A stretch of DNA of 64,000 bases from Onstottus_B sp049273855. Lineage in GTDB: Bacteria > Acidobacteriota > Blastocatellia > UBA7656. Shown piece after piece: positions 41,211 through 50,689 of this stretch. A program made the translations under genes and the position numbers. Location of the stretch: the NCBI GenBank assembly GCA_049273855.1, contig JBASRN010000270.1, forward strand, positions 9,342 through 73,341, given 5' to 3'. The notes beneath the pieces are model-generated. The model did not search any database and had not been told where the DNA came from. It saw only the letters and a program-made list of their open reading frames with translations. Each line of letters opens with the position of its first letter. Within the stretch, counting starts at the first letter, position 1.

Positions 41211-41828
41211 TCAGAATCGCAGCACGATGCCCGCCGAAATAAGCGCGTTGTGCTGGCGCTCGCTTAGCGCGCGGACGTTCAACGGCGGAAGGTCGGAATA
41301 GAAATCGCGCACTTCACCCCTGATGCTTAAGATGGAACGCACTTTAACGTCCAGGCCAAAGCCGAAGGCGAAAACAGCCTCGGTCTTGGTCGTACGGTTC
41401 GGATTGGGTTGATTATCAATGGTCGTATCGCTTTCCCGGAAGTGCGCAAGCCCCCCTCCTATCAGCGCAAACGGAGAGTACTTGCCGCCAGGCAGCAGCT
41501 TCACCTTTATTCCCGGAGTGAAGAATATCGACGAATAGCTCCTCGGTGAAAGCGCGTTTGTGGTCGTGACCTTGGTGCGCGGCGTGCCTGCAAGTGGAAC
41601 CTCAAAATACAGCGCGGCAACCCGGGCATCAAGGAACCGTCGCGCATAGCCTAGTTCGTAAGTGAAGCCCGTGCCGAAGCGCAGAAAGCCGGGGCGCGGC
41701 AGATCGAATCCCCGCTCTCCGATCTTCAGCCCTCCCGAAGTGAATGCAACTTCATGCTTTTGCGCGGAAGCGGATTGCGCTCCCAACAACGTCACTCCAA
41801 GCATAAACAGAAGTCTTAGTTTCATCAT
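41211..41828 (-). CDS. Outer-membrane beta-barrel protein
   Basis: A 205-residue exported protein with a signal peptide (MMKLRLLFMLGVTLLGAQSASA) and alternating strand pattern ending RQHNALISAGIVLRF, a typical aromatic outer-membrane C-terminus. Strands include GFTYELGYARRFLDARVAALYFEVPLAG, FTPGIKVKLLPGGKYSPFALIGGGLAHF and KTEAVFAFGFGLDVKVRSILSIRGEVRDFY, as in OmpA/porin-like barrels. Its role is unknown. Its ATG directly abuts the stop of the alpha/beta hydrolase gene (TGA ATG), so they are cotranslated. Confidence 0.82.
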   Translation of the reverse strand: MMKLRLLFMLGVTLLGAQSASAQKHEVAFTSGGLKIGERGFDLPRPGFLRFGTGFTYELGYARRFLDARVAALYFEVPLAGTPRTKVTTTNALSPRSYSSIFFTPGIKVKLLPGGKYSPFALIGGGLAHFRESDTTIDNQPNPNRTTKTEAVFAFGFGLDVKVRSILSIRGEVRDFYSDLPPLNVRALSERQHNALISAGIVLRF

Positions 41829-42626
41829 TCATACCCCTTGAAAGAAATCAATCAGAGCGCGGTTCACGTCTTCCGGCTTCTCGGTGAAGAACACGTGGCC
41901 GGTCTGGGGGAACTCGATAAGGCGCGCGCCGGGGATGCGCTCGGCAATCAAGCGCGAGTTCCCCGGGTCTACAAGCGTGTCTTCGGTTCCCGTCATCACC
42001 AGGGTTGTGTGTCGGATCTGAGGCAGCCGGTCAAAAGTGTCGTGCAGCATTACCGCGCCGAGTTGAAGAAGATAGGAAGATTTGGGCTGGTTGTTGTCAG
42101 CCATAAGTTTCAGGGTTTCTTCGACAAGCTCGGGTTGCTCTTCGACGGTCTTAGCCGCGAACAGAAGCGGGATCGAATGTCTGAGCGCGTCCGGACGCGG
42201 CATATCGCGCGACTCATTGAATATCTGCACCGCCCATTCCGGCGCGCGAGAAGCGGTTCGCGGACCGGCGTGCGTGCAACCCAGCGCCAGCCGCCTCACC
42301 TTCTGAGGGTGACGCAGCGCAAGCTCCTGCGCGATCATACCGCCAAGCGACACGCCGAATACGTGCGCGCTCTCGACTTCCAGCGCATCGAGCAGCGCTG
42401 CGGTGTCGTCAGCCATATCCGCAATGGTGAAAGCAAGCTGAGGTTGTTCGCTCCTGCCCACGCAGCGATTGTCGAACGCGATCACCTGGAAGTGTGGCGC
42501 GAGTCCTGCGACTTGATCAGCGAAACCTTCGCACGTCGAGCCGAGCCCGCGAATCAACAACAGCGGCTCACCCTCGCCGTGCAGCTCGTAGTACATCTTG
42601 AGTAGGTTGGCTTGAACTGTAGGCAC
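41829..42626 (-). CDS. Alpha/beta-fold hydrolase
   Basis: A 265-residue cytoplasmic hydrolase of the pimeloyl/haloalkane-like group. The oxyanion motif LLLIRGLGSTCEGFADQV (HG equivalent), DNRCVGRSEQP, nucleophile elbow HVFGVSLGGMIAQELALRHP (Ser), acid TEDTLVDPGNS (Asp) and the catalytic His in PQTGHVFFTEKPEDVN form a complete triad. Substrate is unknown. The outer-membrane barrel gene follows without a gap. Confidence 0.9.
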   Translation of the reverse strand: MPTVQANLLKMYYELHGEGEPLLLIRGLGSTCEGFADQVAGLAPHFQVIAFDNRCVGRSEQPQLAFTIADMADDTAALLDALEVESAHVFGVSLGGMIAQELALRHPQKVRRLALGCTHAGPRTASRAPEWAVQIFNESRDMPRPDALRHSIPLLFAAKTVEEQPELVEETLKLMADNNQPKSSYLLQLGAVMLHDTFDRLPQIRHTTLVMTGTEDTLVDPGNSRLIAERIPGARLIEFPQTGHVFFTEKPEDVNRALIDFFQGV

Positions 42627-43029
42627 TGATTCTCGACGGTTCCTTTATAGACCTAGGTTGAACCCGATTGAAGTGTGTCCCGTTTCGCGCTGAGTGGTCA
42701 ACACTAGAGCGTTCCAGCAAACAGAATATTTTCACTTTGTGTCGGGCGCTCCAGAGCGATGGGCGCTCGGATTGACGGCGGTATGATCGACACGCTTGAC
42801 CAATCGAATTCGTGCAGCGCATCTACAGCCTCACCCTCCTTGATCAAGCAGCGACTTCACGACCCACAAACATTCTTCTCCAAACAAGACTTTCTGTGTA
42901 GAATCAGCTCACCCCCTCAACAAAAAGCATGGAGCCCCGCGCGAGCATCACTATAGTCAGCTAACAGAGAGTTGCTCCTTCAAGCGTCGTTCCGGACAAG
43001 AGAATACTCCGAAGTAGAGCGGGGGCGCA
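42627..43029. other. Divergent intergenic region, no gene seen
   Basis: 403 bp between the hydrolase (leftward) and the TMTC-like gene (rightward). It should hold both promoters. I found no convincing ORF, RNA or repeat. Confidence 0.5.
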
Positions 43030-45084
43030 GTGCAGGCGGCCGGCTCCTGCCTAAATAGGGTGACACCGGTGACAACAACAGACCCAAACGAAACTCCGTC
43101 AATTGCCCCTCAATCTGAGGCCGTCGCCGCTTCCTCCAGACCGCTATGGGCCAGCTCGGCACTCATCGTTGTCGTCGGGGTTCTTGTCTACGTCAACAGT
43201 TTCGGCGGGCAAATAGTGTTCGACGACGTGGTGATAACGGACGACTCCTCGATCCGCCAGCTTTGGCCGCCGTGGGGAGCGATGTCCTCGCCGAAGCAGG
43301 TCTCGCGTCCGCTGGTCGGGCTGTCGCTTGCGATCAACTACGCGATGAGCGGCACCGGCCTCTGGAGCTACCATCTGTTTAACCTCGTTATCCACATACT
43401 GGCCGCGCTGACGTTATTCGGGGTGGTTCGTAGAACACTGCTCACCGACGGGTTGAAAGACCGATTCGGAAAGGCATCGACCGGTCTCGCTCTCGCGGTT
43501 GCGTTGATCTGGATGGTACATCCAGTGCACACCGAGTCGGTGACCTACCTGATACAGCGTTCGGAGGCGATGTGCGGGTTGTTCTATCTGCTTACGCTCT
43601 ACTGCGTAATTCGGGGACGCTCGGGGCAGCACGGTGCGCTCTGGTACAGCGCCGCTGTCTTAAGCTGCGCGGCGGGCATGGCGAGCAAGCCGGTGATGGT
43701 CACGGCCCCGATCATGGTGCTGATCTACGATCTGGTTTTTTTCCGGGACTCGTTGAAGGAAACACTCCGACGGCGGGCAATTCTCTATGGGGGTCTCGCT
43801 TTCACCTGGATAGTCATAGCGGTCACGGTTCACGCCGCGAGTCCTTATCAGGAGTCTGCGGGCTTCCATCTCGAGCGGATGACGCCGCTCAGTTACTTGG
43901 TTTCGCAGTTCGGGGTGATTGTTCACTACTTGCGACTGTCGGTGTGGCCTTACGATCTGTGTATTGATTACGGCTGGCCGCTTGCTGACGACGCCACCAG
44001 GATCGTCCCGTTCGCGGTGGTCGTCGGCGCTCTCGGGCTGCTGACGCTGATGGCGCTCAAGCGCCGACCCGAGGTTGGGTTTCTCGGCATTTGGTTCTTC
44101 TTGATCCTCGCGCCAACATCGAGCATCATGCCGATCCTCGACGTGGCGGTTGAGCATCGTATTTATCTCTCGCTTGCTGCCGTTGTGGCGCTTGTAGTGT
44201 TGGGGTGCTACCGATTTGCGCCTTCGCCGCGGCTGAGGAATTCTGCTACCACGCGCTGGCTGGGGGTCGGCGCGGTCGCGATAGTCGTGGCGTGGTTCGG
44301 CTCGCTTACGGTGGAGCGCAATGGTTACTACCAGAGCAGGACAGCGATGTGGCTGGACGTTGTCAGAAAGCGGCCCGACAATTGGAGAGGTCACAACAAC
44401 CTTGGTTTTTGTCTCACGGAGAAGGGCGACCGTGAAGGCGCGCGGGAGCGGTTTGCCGAAGCGCTCAGGCTGAGACCAGGCGCCATCGACGTTCTGGATA
44501 ACATGGGGATGTGGCTGTTGAATTCGGACACGCCCGGTGAGGCACTGCCCTATTTTCAACAGGTGCTTAACGTGGATCCCGGCAGGAAGAGATTGCATTT
44601 TAACATCGGCCGAGCTCTGGAGAATCAGGCCCGATTGGATGAAGCCGTCCACGCGTACAACGAGGAGTTAAGGCTTAACCCTGGGTCTGCGGAAGCTCGC
44701 ATGCAACTTGGTTGGGTGCTCGAGCGGCAGAAGAAGTTCAGTGAGGCGGCCGCGGCTTATCAGGATACGCTGGCTGTCGCTCCAGAGTGGCCTCAACCTC
44801 TTTGCCGGTTTGCTCTATTGTTAGTCGACGCCGAGGCGAAGGAACTTCGGAATACGGGCGAGGCGATTCGAATGGCGGACAAGGCGGTGAGCGTCTCCAG
44901 CCGTGAACCGGTCACGCTGGACGTCCTGGCTTCGGTCTACTCCTCGACCGGGCAATTCGAGCAAGCAATCGCCGTCGCGACGGAAGCAATCGACATGGCC
45001 AAATCCGGAGGCGCGGATCAACTGGCCGCGGCGATCGAGGGCCGCCTGGAGATGTATAAGCAAGGCCGCTCGGCAAGGCCTTAG
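43030..45084 (+). CDS. TMTC-like polytopic membrane protein with TPR repeats
   Basis: A 684-residue inner-membrane protein. The N-terminal 440 residues hold about nine or ten hydrophobic segments with GT-C-type glycosyltransferase features, including the acidic first-loop motif IVFDDVVITDDSSI and RPLVGLSLAINYAMSG. This matches TMTC/O-mannosyltransferase-like bacterial proteins. The C-terminal 200 residues are TPR repeats (NLGFCLTEKGDREGARERFAEALRLRPGAIDVLDNMGMWLL and following). It probably transfers a sugar to an exported protein or lipid. GTG 43030 is the longest start; GTG codons at 43060 and 43069 are alternatives. Stand-alone transcription is likely. Confidence 0.8.
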   Translation: MQAAGSCLNRVTPVTTTDPNETPSIAPQSEAVAASSRPLWASSALIVVVGVLVYVNSFGGQIVFDDVVITDDSSIRQLWPPWGAMSSPKQVSRPLVGLSLAINYAMSGTGLWSYHLFNLVIHILAALTLFGVVRRTLLTDGLKDRFGKASTGLALAVALIWMVHPVHTESVTYLIQRSEAMCGLFYLLTLYCVIRGRSGQHGALWYSAAVLSCAAGMASKPVMVTAPIMVLIYDLVFFRDSLKETLRRRAILYGGLAFTWIVIAVTVHAASPYQESAGFHLERMTPLSYLVSQFGVIVHYLRLSVWPYDLCIDYGWPLADDATRIVPFAVVVGALGLLTLMALKRRPEVGFLGIWFFLILAPTSSIMPILDVAVEHRIYLSLAAVVALVVLGCYRFAPSPRLRNSATTRWLGVGAVAIVVAWFGSLTVERNGYYQSRTAMWLDVVRKRPDNWRGHNNLGFCLTEKGDREGARERFAEALRLRPGAIDVLDNMGMWLLNSDTPGEALPYFQQVLNVDPGRKRLHFNIGRALENQARLDEAVHAYNEELRLNPGSAEARMQLGWVLERQKKFSEAAAAYQDTLAVAPEWPQPLCRFALLLVDAEAKELRNTGEAIRMADKAVSVSSREPVTLDVLASVYSSTGQFEQAIAVATEAIDMAKSGGADQLAAAIEGRLEMYKQGRSARP

Positions 45085-45346
45085 CCCCAATCGGCTTCCG
45101 GGTGTTGGAAGGCAGCAGTTCCCCTTGTGCGACCACCATGCACCCGAAGATGGACTGGGCCCAGGAGTTGTTGCTCGTGCGAAATAGGCTGTGCGATACT
45201 CCACCGAAAGGGAAGCCAAAGTTCAGAGGGCCAGCCGCAGCGGAATCGTTTCCCGCTTCTGCGGGCTCTAAGCTCGGAGTCGCGGTGGTCTTGAGATACT
45301 AACCTGCGCAACTGGCTGGCAAGATTCAGCACTACGGGGTGTCAAA
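45085..45346. other. Intergenic region, no gene seen
   Basis: 262 bp before the caspase-family gene. It should hold its promoter. No ORF, RNA fold or repeat stood out. Confidence 0.45.
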
Positions 45347-47587
45347 ATGCATCGCAGAGTTCTTTCTGTCTTTCTAAGTTTTTGCTTGTTTGCTTCGTTC
45401 GCGGCTGCAGGCCCTCACCAAAAACCAGCGGCACGCAAGGCGAAACCAGCCCCGCAGAAGCCGCCGGCTGCGAAGCAGGAAGTAAAGACTGGGCCGACCG
45501 CCGCAAAGCCGGCCGAACCCTCGAAAAAGCCGCCCCGGGCCGACAACCAGTGGGCGTTGGTGGTCGGGATCAGCAAGTATCCGGGTCAAATTCAGAGTTT
45601 GAATTTTCCGCGCGACGATGCGCGCGCGGTCAAGGACATGCTCGTTACCGACGCAGGGTTCGCTGAAGATCACATCCGATTGCTCACCGACGATGGGGCC
45701 GGGGAGGCTAAGGCGACGAGGCAGAACATTCTTGCTGCAGTGGACGGCTACCTGGCGCCGCGTGTGCAGCCGGGGCACGAGGTAATCGTTTTCTTCGCCG
45801 GCCACGGGATCGCTCGTGGCCTGGGCCAGCAAGCGAAGAGCTACTTCCTGCCGGTCGACGTCGATGCGCAGTCAAAGGAATCGCTCGAGCGAACGGCTGT
45901 CGATCTGGAGGATCTTGCGCGCCGGCTCAGCGTATTGAAGGCGTCTCAGTTTTCGATATTCATAGACGCCTGCCGCGAAGACCCCTTTCCGGGCCGCGGC
46001 ATCAAGGGCAACACGATGACCGATGTTATGAGCCGCGGCTTGCGGATAACGCGCGGCGGTTCCACGGCTGCCGAAGCGGCGCCGGCGACTTCGATCATCT
46101 TTTACGCCTGCAAAGTTGGCGAGCGCGCTTACGAAGATCCTGAACTCAAGCACGGCGTCTTTACTTATTTTATTCTTTCCGGAATTCGAGACCTGGCGAA
46201 CAGGCCGGACGGCCGGGTGGACGCCGGCTTTCTAGCAAATTTTTTGCGCGACAATATGCAAAAGTGGAGCTCGGAGTATCAGAAGCGCGCGCGCTATGCC
46301 GTAGAGCAGACGCCGATGATGGTCGCGACTGAGGTGCACGGCCCGCTGGTCATCGTTCGATTGGCTCAGATTGCGGCGAACCCTCCGGCGCCGCCGGCCA
46401 CCGGCTCGATCGCTCTGTTCACCTCGCCGAAGGACGCTACGTTGAGCTTGAATGGCAAAACGTTGGGCACCGCGCCGATCGAAAAGGAAATCCAGGCTGG
46501 TGAGTACACCGTTCGAGCCGAGTCGCAGGGCTTTCAACCCACCGAAGCAAAGATCACGGTTGTGCCCGGCTACCAGCAGGAATTTACGATCACGTTGAAA
46601 CCAACCGCAACCAACGCCAGTTACGAGAAGGGTGTGCAGTTCGAAGCTCAAAAGCTGTGGCCGCAAGCGGTCGCTTCCTACGAACAGGCACTGCGCGAAG
46701 ACCCGAGCCTGACCGCCGCACTGGAGCGTCTGGCAAACGCATACACCGCAGCCGGACGTTTTCGCGATGCTGCCGATCTGCTAACCACGGCTTCTGAGAA
46801 GGCTCCCGACAATGCAGTGTTGCTTGCGCGGCGCTCGCGGGCTCTTGGCCAATGGTCGCTGCAAGACGAGACCCTGGACGCCTCGATAAACCCGCGACCG
46901 GATAAGGCGACCAGGTACAAGGACGCCGCCAAGGAAGCGGTTAGAGCGGCGGAGCTGGCCACCAAGAAAGCACCCGACCTTGCGGTTGTTAATCTCGCGC
47001 TCGGGTATGCGTACACGCTTCAGGAACGCGACCGGCCGAAGGCGATCCCGGCGTTTGTCCGCGCCTCGACGATCGCGCCCGAAGACCCGGAAAGCTACTA
47101 TGGAGTTGGCTACGGCTATCGGCTGATGAAGCAGTACCCGCAGGCGATTCCTCAATTAAGGAAGGCCATCGAGCTGCGGTCTGATTACTACGAAGCGCAT
47201 CGCGAGCTGGCTTATTGCTATCACGCGACAGGCGACACCGATCAAGCGATCAAAGAGTACAACACCGCGAGCGGTTATCAAGGAGAGACCAGCAACTCTG
47301 GCGACATGGCGGGCAATCATCTCGCGCTCTCCGCGCTCTACGCCGAGAAGGGTCAGCAGGTGGGTGGCGCAGAAGGAGAAGAGATCTCGAAAGCAGGGAA
47401 GGGTCACGAGACTGAAGCCCGGGGCTACGATCCAACGTTGAAAGCGGCCCTCAAGATACTGCAAGGCAGCGGCGTGGCGTATCGCATGCAAAGTTACTTG
47501 CCGTCAGAGTTACGCAACGTTATCAACACCCCGGGGGTGCCTGTGCCCGGCGGCGTTAAGATACCGTTTCCGAGGAAGCGTCCGTAG
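45347..47587 (+). CDS. Caspase-family (C14) protease with PEGA domain and TPR repeats
   Basis: A 746-residue exported protein. A signal peptide (SVFLSFCLFASFAAA) and a Lys/Pro/Ala-rich linker lead to the caspase-like domain: WALVVGISKYPGQIQSLNFPRDDARAVKDML, catalytic His in VIVFFAGHGIARG, catalytic Cys in FSIFIDACREDPFPGRG. A PEGA domain (GSIALFTSPKDATLSLNGKTLGTAPIEKEIQAGEYTVRAESQGFQP) and TPR repeats follow. The dyad is intact, so it may be an active cysteine protease. In bacteria these proteins often signal or act in stress; the substrate is unknown. Confidence 0.87.
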   Translation: MHRRVLSVFLSFCLFASFAAAGPHQKPAARKAKPAPQKPPAAKQEVKTGPTAAKPAEPSKKPPRADNQWALVVGISKYPGQIQSLNFPRDDARAVKDMLVTDAGFAEDHIRLLTDDGAGEAKATRQNILAAVDGYLAPRVQPGHEVIVFFAGHGIARGLGQQAKSYFLPVDVDAQSKESLERTAVDLEDLARRLSVLKASQFSIFIDACREDPFPGRGIKGNTMTDVMSRGLRITRGGSTAAEAAPATSIIFYACKVGERAYEDPELKHGVFTYFILSGIRDLANRPDGRVDAGFLANFLRDNMQKWSSEYQKRARYAVEQTPMMVATEVHGPLVIVRLAQIAANPPAPPATGSIALFTSPKDATLSLNGKTLGTAPIEKEIQAGEYTVRAESQGFQPTEAKITVVPGYQQEFTITLKPTATNASYEKGVQFEAQKLWPQAVASYEQALREDPSLTAALERLANAYTAAGRFRDAADLLTTASEKAPDNAVLLARRSRALGQWSLQDETLDASINPRPDKATRYKDAAKEAVRAAELATKKAPDLAVVNLALGYAYTLQERDRPKAIPAFVRASTIAPEDPESYYGVGYGYRLMKQYPQAIPQLRKAIELRSDYYEAHRELAYCYHATGDTDQAIKEYNTASGYQGETSNSGDMAGNHLALSALYAEKGQQVGGAEGEEISKAGKGHETEARGYDPTLKAALKILQGSGVAYRMQSYLPSELRNVINTPGVPVPGGVKIPFPRKRP

Positions 47588-47638
47588 CGCCGAAGCTTTC
47601 TCGTGACAGGGGAGCGATCGGGTGTTCGTCCGATTTGA

Positions 47639-48613
47639 TCAGAACAAAGAAGGCTGACTGACAGCCAGGCCCGATCGACTCTTCATCCAACTCAGCAGGT
47701 CGTCGATGTCTTTCAGGTCAGACTCGGCAACCGGCGAGGCCCCTTTCCTGATCAACGCGTGGTTGCCGGCGGGCACTTCGTCGCCCATTCTCACAAACAC
47801 CGGACACGAGCCGGACTTCAACGCCTCCGTAGCCCCCGCCCAGGTCCCGCCTTTCTCGACGTCGCTCGAAACCACTACCGCGTAGTCCGCGAAACCGTAG
47901 ATCAACTTGTTGCGACCCATCGCAGCGCCGATCGAAAACCCTGCCGAAGGTGAATAAGGAGTCACCAACGCCAGCTTCCTGTCGGAAAGCGCGTCGCGCA
48001 GGTTGGGCGCGCGAACCGCCCGCTCCAGGCTGTCGGCGAGCACCCCCAGCGACGTGCCGCCCGCGGAAAGCGACGCTCCCATCGCAATCGCGTCCGTGCC
48101 GCGAGCGCCGCCCGAGATAACCGTCACCGAAAGCCCGGCGCACTTCTGGCCGATTTCCTCGGCGAAACTCTTTCCGCGTTCGTCAACGCTTCGGGACCCC
48201 ACAACCGCAACCCCGCCCTTGTTCAACAGTGCGAGTTTGCCGGCCGCGAACAAGACGGGCGGCGCCACATGCTTGAGCGACTCACGAAGCCGCGACGGAT
48301 AGTCTTCATCGACGCAGGTCACCGGCGTTATGCCGAGACTCGTGAGTCGCTCGACTTCTATTGCAACCGACTCGCTGTCTTCGAGTAGATGGTGGATTCG
48401 CTCGGCGTCAACCGGCGGAATCTCGAGCTCGGCGGCTATCTCCGACGCCCCAAGTCCGAGCAACGCGCCTGCGGCACCTAGCGCGGACGAGCTGATCTTT
48501 CGCGACAGCTCATTCCATTCTCTGGCCGACAGAGGCCGCACGCCGTCAGCCGGATCTGAATCGCCAGCAGTTGAACAGAGCAGCAGCACCGCCTGACTAT
48601 CATCGTTTAACAT
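47639..48613 (-). CDS. DprA-like DNA-processing/Rossmann protein
   Basis: A 324-residue protein with a DprA Rossmann core: GGVAVVGSRSVDERGKSFAEEIGQKCAGLSVTVISGGARGTDAIAMGASLSAGGTSLGVLADSLERA, then TPYSPSAGFSIGAAMGRNKLIYGFADYAVVVSS. DprA loads RecA on ssDNA in transformation, but DprA-like proteins also act as antitoxins or defence parts. The C-terminal winged helix of standard DprA is replaced by a short tail. The ATG abuts the stop of the RecQ gene (TGA ATG), so the two are cotranslated; that context suggests a paired function rather than competence. Confidence 0.82.
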   Translation of the reverse strand: MLNDDSQAVLLLCSTAGDSDPADGVRPLSAREWNELSRKISSSALGAAGALLGLGASEIAAELEIPPVDAERIHHLLEDSESVAIEVERLTSLGITPVTCVDEDYPSRLRESLKHVAPPVLFAAGKLALLNKGGVAVVGSRSVDERGKSFAEEIGQKCAGLSVTVISGGARGTDAIAMGASLSAGGTSLGVLADSLERAVRAPNLRDALSDRKLALVTPYSPSAGFSIGAAMGRNKLIYGFADYAVVVSSDVEKGGTWAGATEALKSGSCPVFVRMGDEVPAGNHALIRKGASPVAESDLKDIDDLLSWMKSRSGLAVSQPSLF

Positions 48614-50689
48614 TCAACTGCTCCCAACAGTCGCGCTCGCCAGGGCGAACGGATAGACAGGGCCGCTTCCGTTCTTCCGCAGCAGCCACGACACCACGGT
48701 CAAGGTCCACCGCGAGTCCACCACGTCGTCGATCAACAGAACGGGGTCGTTCGGCACTTCGCCGACAACCTCGAAAGCATCAATCACGTTCCGCAGTTGC
48801 TGCGCGCTGTTCTGCATACTCTTCTGCGCGGGTCGTTCAATTGTCTTTCGTAAGACGGGTATAAACGGCAAACCCAACCTCTGGGCGAGACGCGCCGCGA
48901 AAGTATACACCAGCGTTGGATCACGCAACGAAGGCACGGCGGTGACCCACGCCGGGGGAGGGTCGGGTTGCCACCGCCGTTGAATCATCTCAGCCGAAGC
49001 GTCGGCGAGCGTGTCGCCGAACTGTCGGGTTTGATACTTGCAGCGGGCGACTTCTCGCCCCCAGCCGGCGTCGCCGTAGACGCTCAGCACGCGGCCGGCG
49101 CTCGCCCTCAGGTCTTCCGGTATGCGCCCCGACACAAGCGGCGATGCCCCGCTTTGCCATTGTTTTCTCGGCTCGATCACCAGCGCCGCTCCACGAAGGT
49201 ACGCGACTGCGCGTTGTTTGAGCCGCTCGTCCAGATCGCGTTTTGGAAGCTTGCCCGTGCAGTTCATACATCGTCCGCACCTTGCCGCCGCGGGGTCGTC
49301 GAGCGCCTGCGCCAGAAACTCCATCAAGCAGCGGTCGAGCGCGACGTAGCGGCGCATCTCTTCCAGCTCGCGCAGTCTCAACGCGGTCACCGCTTCGGTG
49401 CGAGCCGTGTCGGGCTGCCAGTGGTTCGGTGTACGAGAGTAACGCCTTTTGTCTCGCGAAACCGCGCCGTCGAGTTCCAGCAGCTTCAGCGCTTTTTCGA
49501 TCGTCCCAAACGAGTAGTTGAGCGCGTTCATGATCTCGAAGATGGTCAAGCCAACGGTCGGCTCGACCAGATCGATGATCTCCTGCATAGCGCGTTCGGG
49601 TGGAAACGCGGACCGGATGAAGTACTCCTGTATCTCGTCGTCTTCGCGGCCGCTGAGCAGAATGCCAAACGCGCTGTCGACTGCGCGACCCGCGCGTCCG
49701 ACCTGCTGATAGTACGCGATGACCGAGCCGGGCCGCTGGAAGTGTATGACGAACCCCAGGTCGGGTTTGTCGTAGCCCATCCCGAGCGCGGTCGTCGCTA
49801 CCAGACACTTGATCTGGTTTCCGAGCAAGGCTTGCTCTGCGCCGGTCCGCTCTTCCTCCGGAAGATCGGCGTAGTACGGGCGAGCTTCGATGCCGTTCTC
49901 ACTCAGCCAGCTTGATACCCGTCGCACGTCGTTGACGGTCAGGCAGTAGACGATTCCGCTTCCTTCAAGGTTTGGCAGATGTTGCGCGAGCCATGCGAGG
50001 CGTTCGCTCTGATCGGCGAGCTGGATGTTGAACAACCGCAGCGAAGGTCGCGTGAGCGCTCCACGCTGCACCTTGAGGTCCGAGCCGATCTGAGCGATTA
50101 CATCATCGATGACCCGGGTGTTTGCGGTGGCTGTCGTGCACAGCACCGGCACTTTCGAAGGCAGCGCTTGAAGCACGCGCACGATTCGCCTGTAGTCGGG
50201 CCGGAAATCGTGACCCCAATCAGAGATGCAGTGCGCTTCGTCGACTACTAACAGGCCTACCCGCTCTCGAATTTTCGCAAGCACGTTGTTTAAGAAGCGC
50301 TCATTGTTGAGTCGCTCGGGCGCGATCAACAGGATGTCGCACTCGTCTTGCTGCAACTGCAATTCGACGCCGTCCCACTCTTCGGTATTGTCGCTGTTGA
50401 TCGTCGCCGGCCGGATGCCAAGGCCCCGAGCCATGTCCAGCTGATTGCGCATCAGCGCGCGTAGCGGGCTGACCAGAAGTGTGGGTCCCGCACCCGCGTC
50501 GCGCAGCAGCCTGGTTGACAAGAAATAGACGAGACTCTTTCCCCAACCTGTGCGCTGCACAACCAGGAGCCGTCCGCGATTGACCGCGATCTCGCTAATG
50601 GCATCCCATTGACGTTCGCGGAACCGTGCATTCCTGCCATACATTTGTTTGAGTAGCGCCTCGGCTTTTGCCTGGTGAGGATCCGACAT
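48614..50689 (-). CDS. RecQ-type helicase fused to a phosphoribosyltransferase-like domain
   Basis: A 691-residue protein. The helicase core has Walker A in VVQRTGWGKSLVYF, DEAH-box VVDEAHCISDWGHDFRPDYRR and QQVGRAGRAVDSAFG (motif VI). A zinc-binding RecQ C-terminal segment follows (ARCGRCMNCTG). The last 120 residues (WVTAVPSLRDPTLVYTFAARLAQRLGLPFIPVL... VLLIDDVVDSRWTLTVVSWLLRKNG) are a phosphoribosyltransferase fold with the PRPP-loop-type LIDDVVDSRWT. Standard RecQ ends in an HRDC domain instead. ATG 50689 follows GGAGGTTTCG. The adjacent DprA-like gene is coupled. Plausibly a DNA-targeting defence module. Confidence 0.85.
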   Translation of the reverse strand: MSDPHQAKAEALLKQMYGRNARFRERQWDAISEIAVNRGRLLVVQRTGWGKSLVYFLSTRLLRDAGAGPTLLVSPLRALMRNQLDMARGLGIRPATINSDNTEEWDGVELQLQQDECDILLIAPERLNNERFLNNVLAKIRERVGLLVVDEAHCISDWGHDFRPDYRRIVRVLQALPSKVPVLCTTATANTRVIDDVIAQIGSDLKVQRGALTRPSLRLFNIQLADQSERLAWLAQHLPNLEGSGIVYCLTVNDVRRVSSWLSENGIEARPYYADLPEEERTGAEQALLGNQIKCLVATTALGMGYDKPDLGFVIHFQRPGSVIAYYQQVGRAGRAVDSAFGILLSGREDDEIQEYFIRSAFPPERAMQEIIDLVEPTVGLTIFEIMNALNYSFGTIEKALKLLELDGAVSRDKRRYSRTPNHWQPDTARTEAVTALRLRELEEMRRYVALDRCLMEFLAQALDDPAAARCGRCMNCTGKLPKRDLDERLKQRAVAYLRGAALVIEPRKQWQSGASPLVSGRIPEDLRASAGRVLSVYGDAGWGREVARCKYQTRQFGDTLADASAEMIQRRWQPDPPPAWVTAVPSLRDPTLVYTFAARLAQRLGLPFIPVLRKTIERPAQKSMQNSAQQLRNVIDAFEVVGEVPNDPVLLIDDVVDSRWTLTVVSWLLRKNGSGPVYPFALASATVGSS

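Noticed and set aside
43660..44652. 330-codon minus-strand frame
   Set aside because: Antisense to the TMTC-like gene; the translation is Arg/His-rich without hydrophobic or known segments.
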